Assembly: GCA_963930655.1 (NCBI GenBank)
Contig: OZ005609.1
Coordinates: 18,115,001 to 18,179,000 of the forward strand
Direction of reading: 5' to 3'
Source: Myrica gale
Taxonomy: Eukaryota > Streptophyta > Magnoliopsida > Fagales > Myricaceae
DNA: 64,000 bases
The translations under genes were made by a program, and so were the position numbers. Below are positions 23,783 to 33,283 of the stretch, piece by piece; the first letter of the stretch is position 1; every line of letters starts with the position of its first letter. The notes beneath the pieces are model-generated. The model was given only the letters and a program-made list of their open reading frames with translations. It searched no databases and had not been told where the DNA came from.

Positions 23783-24125
23783 AGTTAGATGTGTCGACAC
23801 CATCACTCAAGGTGTCGACACTTCCAACACTTAGCCAAAATCACTTGAGTTCCTGAAAAATGTAAACTTTCGGGTTTTAGTTAGATGTGTCGACACCATC
23901 ACTCAAGGTGTCGACACTTCCAACACTTAGTCAAAAATCACTTGAGTTCATGAAAAATGTAAACTTTCGGGTTTTAGTTAGATGTGTCGACACCATCACT
24001 CAAGGTGTCGACACTTCCAACACTTAGTCAAAAATCACTTGAGTTCCTATAAAATGTAAACTTTCAGGTATTAGTTTAATGTGTCGACACTATACTCCAA
24101 TGTGTCGACACTTACATCAAAAATC
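23783..24125. repeat. Tandem 97-bp repeats with GTGTCGACAC pairs
   Basis: Four units start at about 23783, 23879, 23976 and 24073. Each holds a pair of perfect palindromes 21 bp apart (23791/23812, 23887/23908, 23984/24005, 24081/24102). The last unit has a different spacer (TATACTCCAAT) but the same spacing. On the minus strand the linker reads AACCCGAAAGTTTAC and resembles the copia A linker AACACCCGAGAGTTTGC. Confidence 0.92.
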
Positions 24126-24852
24126 ACTAATTTAATCATACATACATATTGAGGGAATCATAAGCAAAAATCTCTCTCTCTCTCTTTTAAAACGACATAA
24201 ATAAGGTCGGGATCTCACATATGAGAATGGTTTTATATAGACCTCATGAGAAAAATAGTCGTTTATAGCCGTTAGAGTGAACTGTTAAAACGAGCCGGTC
24301 GACCGCTACATGAACCGGTCGACCGCTTCAAGTTACTGTTGCACAACGGTCATTTTGTCAGAAGCTAACGACTCTTTAATAAATGCAACCGGTCGACCGC
24401 TTGGTGTAGCGGTCGTAGGTCCGGTCGACTGCTACATTGAGCCGGTCGACCTCCTCAATTTAAGCTTGATCCGGTTGTTTTTTATAAACTCGATTTTGAC
24501 CAACTTAAAATACCCAATTTTAAACTCTAACTTCTCATAAATATATAAAAAGGTTTGAGAGTATTTTTGGGTTATTTTGAAGCCACTAAATAGGTTTTAA
24601 TCTTACAAAAAACATTAAAACGGTTTATGCAAGTTTTGAAGACTTATGCATGTGTGTGATTGACATCCTTGTTAAAGATGAAGTCTTAGAGTTACAAAGA
24701 TTACCCTAGCATTTGAGTCTTCACTTTAAGAGCACTTCCATTGAAGGTGATGTTGTTTGATCGCTCCGTGCTCATTTTGGATCCGTTTTGCTTCACAACT
24801 CAATTACTTATATTGTTATCATCAAAACATTGATTGTGACTAAAAGCCAACA

Positions 24853-24870
24853 ATCTCCCCCTATTTGATG
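24853..24870 (-). other. Polypurine tract of copia C
   Basis: On the minus strand CAAATAGGGGGAGAT directly abuts the LTR start TGTTGGC. A second motif of the same type (GATGACAAAGGGGGAGA) is about 290 bp upstream at 25143-25160. Confidence 0.85.
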
Positions 24871-25229
24871 ATGACAATAAATTAATTGATCTTTCTCTTG
24901 TTGATTTTGTCTCCCCTATCTTTTGTACTTTGACATGGGGTTTTTGGACATTTTAATGCTTCAAGGACACAAGTTAGTATAAAATATGAAAGAATAACTT
25001 ATGAATAATAAAAAGGCTTTCACATCAAAATAAAACAGTACATCAAAGTCTTGAAGGGGTACAAAAATAGACACCACTTCATATCAAAGTAAAGGAGTAC
25101 ATCAAAGTTTCAAAGGGGTACAAAAAGAGACACCACATTTCTTCTCCCCCTTTGTCATCATAAAAAAGAAATACATAAGCAAAGGAAATACATAAACAGT
25201 AATAAAATGAAATGCTTATGCAATGAAAA
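24871..25229 (-). other. Untranslated tail of copia C
   Basis: It lies between the extra ORF and the LTR. A phrase with AAAGGGGTACAAAAA is repeated at about 25055 and 25110. No gene seen. Confidence 0.55.
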
Positions 25230-26476
25230 TCATGATGGTGGAGGAAAACGGGCCATGAAAGTCCTCATGTCCTCAAAGAACCGCCTCTGCTCCTCCTGCA
25301 TAGAGGTGACAGTGTCATGTAGAAACTTTTGTTGTGCCTCATGCCTATCATCCATCCTCTGCTCAAAAGCGGTGAATCGGGACTCAAGGGAAAAAGTATG
25401 GTCGGGAGCTCGGGTAGGAGAAGGAATAAAGGGAGGATCATCAGCCAAATCGGCATCTATGTCAAACTCCATCGCCTCAGCATCTACCTCCTCACCAGCA
25501 GGCTCATCCTCAGCCTCCAAATCCTCATCAGCCTCCGCAGGCTCATCCACATCCTCAAAATCCTCATCAGCCTCCTCAGGCTCATCCTCATCACTCTCCT
25601 GATGCTTAGGCACCCAAGTGTTCCGGGAAGTACGTCTATAGGCCATCCGGGATAAAGTGTGAGTATTAAATAGGTCACTCTTTGTCAAAGTGTCTTGCTC
25701 TCGAGAACTGAGTGCCACACCAAAATGTCGAAAAATCTGGGTAAACAGCAAGCCATAAGGTAGATTCTTCTTAAGTGCACAAGCTGCTTCCATATGTTTG
25801 AGCATAATGTAAGGAAGGTTGAACTTTTCCTCCTTCAAAAGACGCTCTAGTACAAAAACATCCATATAAGTCACCTCCTCTCGGTGTCCACCCCGAGGCA
25901 TCAAGTTATGAGTGCAGATTAAATGTAGCTGTCTCAAACGAACAGGTAACTGGTTGACATGGATTTTTCTAGGTGCATCCTCTGCCACATTAGCTCCTAG
26001 GAGTAAACTTAGGGCTGCTCCATAATCAAAGCCCTACACACGGGCCATGTCTTAAGCTCGTAGGTTCGGATCCCAACATGTGGGATACCAAAAATCTCAC
26101 CGAGAATGACTTCATTTAAAACAACATTCAGTCCCCCAACCTTACTCTTAACGGTAAACAAGTCACCTGCTTCCCAACCAGTAGACATGTTAGCAAAAAA
26201 CATTCTAACATATTTGGGAAACACTTCGTTACCCATATCCAACAAGTTTAGTCATCCCTGCTTCATAAATGGACGCTCAATCTCAAAGTCCGAAAGTGAT
26301 TCTATATCCACTTTCCTACCAGTCATGACTTTTCTATTTGAGAAGTCACTATAGAACTTTGAAGCACATTCAGCATTAAGGAAATAGTAATCAGCCTCAC
26401 CCGAAGGAGCTGCTGATGACCGAGATGATCCCGGGCGCTCCGAGACGTGTAGGGCAGGTTGCTTTGTCCTTGGCAT
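25230..26476 (-). pseudogene. copia C extra ORF downstream of pol (plant-transposon-protein type)
   Basis: The minus-strand start at 26476 reads MPRTKQPALHVSERP. Then comes a globular part with KFYSDFSNRKVMTGRKVD, FEIERPFMKQG and LGEIFGIPHVGIRTYEL. One nonsense codon follows FMKQG (tryptophan expected) and one frameshift lies near 26030. The second half continues LLLGANVAEDAPRKIHVNQL to PRGGHREEVTYMDVFVLERL. After that come a long Asp/Glu-rich linker and a C-terminal coiled-coil-like stretch (FTAFEQRMDDRHEAQQKF). The globular part resembles the putative plant transposon protein domain of SIRE-type third ORFs. Only two lesions suggest fairly recent loss. Function unknown. Confidence 0.7.
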
Positions 26477-26732
26477 GATGATTGAACTTGAGAATTGGAG
26501 AGAAAAGAGGCTGGAATTCGAAAATTTGGGGTTAGGGTTTCAAAGAGGCCGAAATCCCTAATAATCTCGGGCTTGATGGATTTTGATGTGAATCAACTCA
26601 AAAAGAGAGGGCTTAGGTCGAAAATAATGTTCTGAGATGATGGGGAACAATTTTAGGGCAGGTTATGGTGTTTTGGGAAGGATTTGAGAGAGTTTAGGGC
26701 GAGAGAGTCAAAGCTGTACGGGAGAAATGAGA

Positions 26733-26886
26733 GACCGGTCGACCAAAATGTGAACTGTAGTATATATAGGATCGACGAGGCGGTCGACCGCTTGGTATAG
26801 CGGTTCATGACCGTCGACCGCTACGTGTAGCGGTTTCACATGACCATCGACCGCTTCGTGTAGCGGTTCTACATGGTCGACCGCTA
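26733..26886. repeat. Cluster of TCGACCGCT / AGCGGT inverted motifs
   Basis: Four TCGACCGCT motifs alternate with AGCGGT at roughly 30-33 bp spacing in the leader between pol and the extra ORF of copia C. They are the same GTCGAC-core family as in LTR C. ACCGCT...AGCGGT pairs could fold as short hairpins. Confidence 0.75.
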
Positions 26887-27049
26887 CAGAGAACAATCTC
26901 GAGAAATGAGGTTTTAAGGCCCATAAATGAAATGAAATGATGCTTTTGATGAATGTCAAACATGAAATTAGTCATAAAGGCATTTTAAACATGTTTAAAA
27001 ACACCAAAACAAATAAAAAAAACATGGAAATCAAAGAGATGGCATTTCA

Positions 27050-29663
27050 AAGAGCATTTGCATCTAAAAACCCAATGTCTCGTCTAAGATCACGAAATCT
27101 ATCATTACTCAAGGGTTTTGTGAAAATATTAGCTAGTTGATGCTCAGTACTAATGAACTCAAGTGAGATGTCACCTTTTTGAATATGATCTCTTAGAAAA
27201 TGATGTCTCACTTCAATGTGTTTAGTCCTTTGAGTGTTGGATAGGATTTTTGGATAAGTTGATAGCACTAGTGTTGTCACATTTGATGGGTATACTATCA
27301 AATTCTAGTCCAAAATCTTTGAGTGTTTGTTTCATCCATAACACTTGAGCACAACAACTACCGACTGCTATGTATTTTGCTTCGGTTGTTGATAATGCAA
27401 CCGAGTTTTGTTTCTTGCTACTCCAAGACACTAAAGATGAACCTAGGAAATGACAAGTGTTACTAGTACTTTTTTTATCGACTTTGCACCCGGAAAAGTC
27501 AGCATCGGAATAACTTACTAGGTTCATGTGAGTGTCTCTAGGATACCAAAGTCCTAGGTTGATAGTTCCCGAAAGATATCGAAAAATTCTTTTTACGGCA
27601 ACAAGATGTGATTCTTTAGGACAAGCTTGAAATCTAGCACATAAGCACACACTAAACATAATATCCGGCCTACTAGCCGTCAAATAGAGGAGAACTCCAA
27701 TCATGCATCTATATTTGGTGAAGTCCACCTTTTTACCTTTGTCATCCGCATCAAGCTTTAGCGATGTGCTCATTGGTGTTTCGGCCGCTTTAAAGGTCTT
27801 CATTCCAAAACGTTTGAGTAGGTCCTTTGTATACTTGGCTTGGTTTATGAAGATTCCTTCTTTGAATTGCTTGATTTGAAGTCCAAGGAAGAAGTTGAGC
27901 TCACCCATCATGCTCATCTCTTTGATTTCCATGTATAAACTTAGAAAAATCTTGACAAAGAGAATCATTAGTAGCACCGAAAATAATGTCATCCACATAT
28001 ATTTGTACAATTATGATATCATTGTTTTTGGACTTGGTGAAAAGTGTTGTGTCAACTTTACCCATGGAAAAACCTTTTTCAACGAGGAAAGTTTTAAGTC
28101 TATCATACCAAGCTCTAGGAGCTTGTTTTAGTCCATACAAAGCCTTTTTCAATTTGAAAACATGATTTGGATAGGCTTCGTTTTGAAAACCTTGTGGTTG
28201 TTCTACATAGACTTCTTTCAAGATAAAATCATTTAAGAAAGCACTTTTCACATCCATTTGATAAAGCATAAAATTTTTATAACAAGCAAAGGCAAAAAGC
28301 ATTCTAATGGATTCCAAACGTGCTACAGGTGCATATGTTTCATCATAATCAATTCCTTCTTCTTGATTATAGCATTTAGCAACCAATCTAGCTTTGTTTC
28401 TAATAATAGTACCGTGCTCATCAACCTTGTTCCTAAAGACCCATTTTGTACCAATAATGGTTTGATCCTTGGGTCTAGGGACAAGTTCTCAAACTTGATT
28501 TCTCTCAAATTTGTTTTACTCTTCTTGCATTGCCTAAATCCAACTTTCATCGTTTTCAGCTTCAAGAAAAGTCTTAGGTTCAATTTGAGACACAAATGCA
28601 AGATGGTTACAAATATTTCTAAGTGAAGCTCTAGTTCTAGTTCCATGAGAAAGATCACCAATAATTAACTCTTGAAGGTGGTTAGTAGCATACCTCCACT
28701 CCTTAGGGAGTTCTTGTGAAGTACCTTCTTATTGCGATGGTTGAACCTTTTCTTCACTTGGAGGTTGAGCATCCTCACTTTGAGTGGGGTTAATGTTGAT
28801 TTCAAGTCCTTCCATCTCCCCCTCAATATCTTCAAGATCTACACTTGTATTTTTCTCAAATGGACTATTAGATTCATCAAAAGTAATATGCATTGATTCT
28901 TCAACACAAAGAGTCTTTTTGTTATAAACTCTATAAGTTTTGCTCGAATTAGAGTATCCAAGGAAAATTCCAACATCGCTTTTAGAATCAAATTTTCTAA
29001 GGTTGTCTTTGGTATTTAAAATGAAGCATTTGCAACCAAAGACTTTGAAATAATGGATGTTGGGTTTTCTATCTTTCCAAAGCTCGTAAGGAGTTTTCTT
29101 CAAAATGGGTCTCATAGATACCCTATTCAAAACATAGCAAGATGTATTGACGGCCTCGGCCCAAAAATATTTCGGTAACTTGTTTTCGTTCAAAATAATT
29201 CTTGCCATCTCTTGAATAGTTCTATTCTTTCTCTCAACAACCCCATTTTGTTGAGTAGTTCTAGGTGTTGAAAAATTATGCTCATAACCGTTCACCACCA
29301 TGATCACTTCTAATGGCCACAATGGTGTATCCTTTTGCATTTTGCACCCTTTTTGAAAATTTGATGAATTCATGAATGACCTCATCTTTCGAAGCTAAAA
29401 ATAAAATCCAAGTGAACCTAGAGTAGTCATCCACAATTACAAAAGCATAGGTCTTTCCACCAAAACTTTGAGTTCTTGATGGACCAAATAAATCCAAGTG
29501 AAGTAATTGTAGAGGTCTACTAGTTGAAATGAAGTTTTTGGATTTAAAAGAGGTTTTCACTTGTTTTCCCATTTGACAAGCTTCACAAACTTGGTCTTTT
29601 TCAAAATTTAACTTGGGTAGACCATTCACAATATCATGCTTAGAAATTTTCAAAATTTGATGC
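27050..29663 (-). pseudogene. copia C pol (integrase, RT, RNase H), 5'-truncated
   Basis: Reading from 29663, the frame enters integrase at MHQILKISKHD and continues KDQVCEACQMGKQVKTSF (zinc-binding end) and LLHLDLFGPSRTQSF. After a frameshift come FSTPRTTQQNGVVERKNR and FWAEAVNTSCYVLNRV. Reverse transcriptase has DETYAPVARLESIR, MDVKSAFLNDFILKEVYVEQ and the catalytic YVDDIIFG. RNase H has YSDADFSG, STTEAKYIAVGSCCAQVLW and ISTEHQLANIFTKPL. Domain order and motifs mark Ty1/copia, SIRE lineage. Several frameshifts and stops separate the blocks. Protease and the integrase N-terminus are missing; the copy is joined to LTR B at 29663/29664. Confidence 0.9.
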
Positions 29664-30462
29664 ATACTTTTGGGAAGTTAATTTTTGAAATTGGGATTTC
29701 AAAAATGTCAAAAACAAAGCTGATGACGGGGCGCGTAGAACAAAAATTTGACGGCTTTCAAATTTTATGACTGTTGGGCAACGGCTACTTGAAGCAGTCG
29801 ACTGGTACAACTGTAAAATTGTCAGATCGACCCCCAACTGCTAGTTTTCTAATGTGACCTATATAAAGGATCTTCCTGATGTCTAACACCGATAGATAAT
29901 GACCACATAACATTTCGTATTTCATATATCATTCACACAGATTACACTTTCTTATCCTTGTCATTATGTGAAGCAAATAGATAGAACTTTTCATTTTATT
30001 ATCCACTCTTTGAGAGAGTTCATTTCTTTTATCTTCATATTTAAAAGAAGTGATTCCTTTAGTGAGGTTGTTCACTAAAGAAGAAACATAGAGATAGTAT
30101 ATCTCAAGTTTGGTTAAGTTGTGAGTGGTGTGCCCAAAAAACCACTTGGGTTGTTAGTGTTGAGCTCGGGAAAACACTTGTAAGGTTATCTTGCACTCGA
30201 AGGCTAGAGTGTATACTATTCGGAAGATAGCGGAAAAATCTCAAAGTTCATTAAAAGAGTTTGAGGGGTGGATGTAGGTGGGTTTGCCGAATCACCGAAA
30301 AATCTCGTCTTTGCTTCTCTAACTCTACTCTTTAAATACTTGTTTAAATACTTGTGCTAAATTATCCTTTACTTTGCAAACACGATTTTGTGGGTTAAAA
30401 CCGAAAAAGTTTGGAAACTCAATTCACCATCCTCTTGGGTTGCCTTAATTCTAGGAATTACA
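29664..30462 (+). repeat. LTR B, duplicate copy with intact copia A target site
   Basis: Colinear with 9437-10101 plus 18475-18603. At about 30318-30345 it reads straight through the place where copia A is inserted in the other copy (TCTACTCTTTAAATAC), so the duplication or its source predates that insertion. Its left edge is an abrupt joint to copia C pol. Confidence 0.85.
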
Positions 30463-30940
30463 GAACCTTAAGGACTATCTTGGGAAAACATTAAATCACA
30501 GGACCAGTGAAGGCTTAATGGTAGAGAAAAAAAAATTAAAGGTTTAATTATACCAACTATTTTTGTGATTTGGTTTTGTGATAAATTGGTCCCTAGATTT
30601 GAAATTCAACAAATTGGTGATCACGTATTCTAGACATTCTAATCCTTCCGTAAATCATCCATTACTCAATAACAAAATTTGATAATGTCACATTTAATAA
30701 CAACATAAAAAATATATAGGTACATATTTTTAATATTAAATATTTTTCAACTATTTTGGTGTTTGGTTGATGTCTTAAAAATAACTGAAGTGATTTAAAA
30801 AAAAAATTGAATATGCTACAAAATAAAAAATCAAGTTAACCAAACCAAGAAAACACATCGCAGGTGGCATTATTAGGCAGGGGCGTATGATGTGAGGAGC
30901 TCACAATTTTGCGGTGTGCGAAGGGTCCCTTGCGATTTCT
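30463..30940. repeat. Duplicate of MULE end and flank
   Basis: Matches 18604-19085 with indels. The outermost MULE repeat bases are deleted. The order LTR B / MULE end / flank / gag is the same as in the first copy, which shows one duplicated block and not independent insertions. Confidence 0.8.
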
Positions 30941-31190
30941 CCCTCATCTCCTTCGGAGGAGGAGCTTGAATCGTTATCTTCTCAAGTTGCTTTCATAGCT
31001 TTCTTTTTGTATTTGATAAGGGGACAATCCGCCTTGATATGACCGGGTTTCTTGCACTTGTAGCAAGTGATGTGGTCCTTCTTGTTGTCCACCTTTGAGT
31101 ATTCCTTTTTTGGCTCTTCTCTCTTGAAATCTTTGAAGTTCTTCCTTGCTTGCTTTCTCTTGAGGAAGTTTCGAAAAATACCCCTAAGAG
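30940..31190 (-). pseudogene. copia C gag fragment (duplicate)
   Basis: Carries LKRKQARKNFKDFKREEPKK and the zinc knuckle CYKCKKPGHIKADC in frame, then KYKKKAMKAT and a stop. The capsid half and the primer site are deleted; it joins LTR C at about 31192. Confidence 0.8.
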
Positions 31191-31194
31191 TGTG

Positions 31195-32289
31195 TTTGCT
31201 AGCTACAAATAAAGAGATAAAGGAAGAGAAGCAAACACAATATTTTAGGTGGTTCGGCAAGCCCGCCTACGTCCACCCCTCACGCTCCGTTACAGAGCCT
31301 TGAGGTTTCTCCACTATTCTCCCTTCAACCAAGGGAAAGGTTTCCTTACACTTGAGCTTGAGAAAACCCTCTTCAAGCCTCAAGAACGAGTTTGAGAACA
31401 AACCTCTCCAAACTCCTTCTTTCGATGAACAACCCTCACCGAAAGGATGCAAGAGAATCATTCTCTTAGGAATGTGTATGGTTGAACAAAATTTCCTCTA
31501 AAACTCCCTTGATGGAGTGGATATTACAATGAGAAATAACTAGCTCTTAGGCTTCACACAATAACAAGGATGTGAAAATGAAGAATACGTTTGAATGATG
31601 TTTGAATAAAGATTGGAAGGTTTTTGATCACTCTAAGCCTTTGTAAAATGATTATGGACGATTGAGTTGAGTTTCAAAGGCATGAGAATGACTTTATATA
31701 GACCTCATGAGAAAAATAGTCGTTTATAGCCGTTAGAGTGAACTGTTAAAACGAGTCGGTAGACCGCTTCAAGTTACCGTTGCACAACGGTCATTTTGTC
31801 ATAAGCTAATGGCTTTTTAATAAATGCAACAGGTCGACCGCTTGGTGTAGTGGTCGTAGGTCCGGTCGACCGCTACATTGAGCCGGTCGACCTCAATTTA
31901 AGCTTGATCCGGTTGTTCTAAAAACTCGATTTTGACCAACTTAAAATACCCAATTTTAAACTCTAACTTCTCATAAGTATATAAAAAAGTTTGAGAGTAT
32001 TTTTGGGTTATTTTGAAGCCACTAAAAAGGTTTTAATCTTACAACAAACATTAAAACGATTTATGCAAGTTTTGAAGACTTATGCATGTGTGTGATTGAG
32101 ATCCTTGTTAAAGATGAAGTCTTAGAGTTACAAAGATTACCCTAGCATCTTGAGTCTTCACTTTAAGATCACTTCCATTGAAGGTAATGTTGTTCGATCG
32201 TTCCGTGCTCATTTTGGATCCGTTTTGCTTCACAACTCAATTACTTATATTGTTATCATCAAAACATTGATTGTGACTAAAAGCCAACA
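31195..32289 (-). repeat. LTR of copia C, duplicate copy without the 3.5-kb insertion
   Basis: Colinear with 20200-20716 and 24225-24852. It reads through the solo LTR target site without interruption. GGTCGACC-type sites at 31832/31852 and 31863/31884 keep the 20-21 bp spacing. On the minus strand it starts TGTTGGCTTTTAG at 32289. Confidence 0.88.
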
Positions 32290-33190
32290 AAATTTGGTTC
32301 CGGTAAAGACCGGAACGGAACCATAATTTATGGACTTTTTTGGCCAACCTTTTTTAGGCCTGAATGGGCCTTAAGCATTTTAGGCCAGAATTTTGACAAA
32401 TTCTTTTTGCTATATCTAATAAATTAACAATAAATAAAAATTTAAAACAAACATTCATTCAAAATTTACAATAAATATTCTTCTAAATTTTAAAATCTAA
32501 AAAAAATTACAATATTATGTGTATCTGAAAAATAAAATTTTTTCTCTATTTGAGCCTTTTTTTTTAAAAATTCTGGAAATTTTGATTTTGGAAAACGCTA
32601 AAAAACCATTCTGGTTCTAATCGGAATATTTGCCCAACCTACTGGGCTCCCCTCCTCGATTTTTTAGTATTATTATGTTTTTACTTTAATCGAATAAATC
32701 AATTCAGTATAGTTAATATCTTTGTTAATAAAAAAATAAAATATCCTAAACCAGTTTTAAAACCAAAATCCAAAGAAGATTCAAAATCAGTTTTGAAACC
32801 CAAATTTCAAATTAAAATGGTAATCCAAAATTAGAAAATCATATCTAAAGGGCATGTTTGTTTGACTCATTCTAGAATTTGAATCCAATTTTTTAAATTT
32901 ATACTTCTAATATTAATCCTGCACACATATTAATACAACTCAATATTACATTTTTTATACATATTAATACAATTTTTACAACTTTTACAAATATATCAAT
33001 AAAATTCAAATATCACGTAAACATACACGTTATTTTTAAAATTCTAACAATTTTTTTCAAAACCAGGCCTAGCTTATAAAATGCATTGCCGTGCGGGCTA
33101 AGAAATATTTCCTGATTCCAAAAGTTCGAACAAAAGTATATGGAGTGATTTTTTTTTAAAAAAATATTCCAAGAGAAATTCTTTCGATAG
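32290..33190. other. AT-rich intergenic DNA upstream of the ASCH gene
   Basis: No coding frame is supported. GGTTCCGG-type and CATTCTGGTTC motifs near 32295 and 32600 might be remnants of a small transposon. The last part should hold the promoter of the ASCH gene, but I see no clear TATA box. Confidence 0.4.
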
Positions 33191-33283
33191 GGACCCTACA
33201 CAATTCTCCTGCTGTTCGTCGTCTTCCTCTTTTCTCGAGAAGCAACTCCAGCGAGAGAATTTCAGGCCGTCAGTGGAAACAAG

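Larger units (their letters stand above)
20717..24219 (-). mobile_element. 3.5-kb solo LTR (probably Ty3/gypsy) inserted in LTR C
   Basis: It begins TGTCACGCCCCG and ends GATCTCACA (TG...CA) and is flanked by a perfect 5-bp repeat TATGA (20712-20716 and 24220-24224). No primer site, polypurine tract or coding domain lies inside, so it is a solo LTR. LTRs of this length with such ends are usual in Ty3/gypsy lineages (family knowledge). I favour the minus strand as sense because its GTGTCGACAC block would then fall in U3, in the same orientation as in copia A. Frames inside are chance. Confidence 0.8.
20154..24852 (-). repeat. LTR of copia C, split by a 3.5-kb solo LTR
   Basis: On the minus strand it starts TGTTGGCTTTTAG at 24852 and ends AGAATATCA at 20154. 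Removing the insertion and one TSD leaves about 1190 bp. A TATA box (TATATAAAA) lies at 24239-24231. GGTCGACC-type sites at 24297, 24317, 24391, 24411, 24423 and 24444 lie 60-215 bp upstream of it. One edge has a primer site and gag, the other a polypurine tract and the pol-side ORF, so this LTR serves two internal regions. Confidence 0.85.

Noticed and set aside
23348-23806. 152-codon minus-strand frame rich in Glu, Lys and Arg
   Set aside because: It is the complement of a pyrimidine tract inside the solo LTR, with no domain.
25207-25602. Ser/Ala-rich 131-codon plus-strand frame
   Set aside because: It is antisense to the acidic part of the copia C extra ORF, which has family support.
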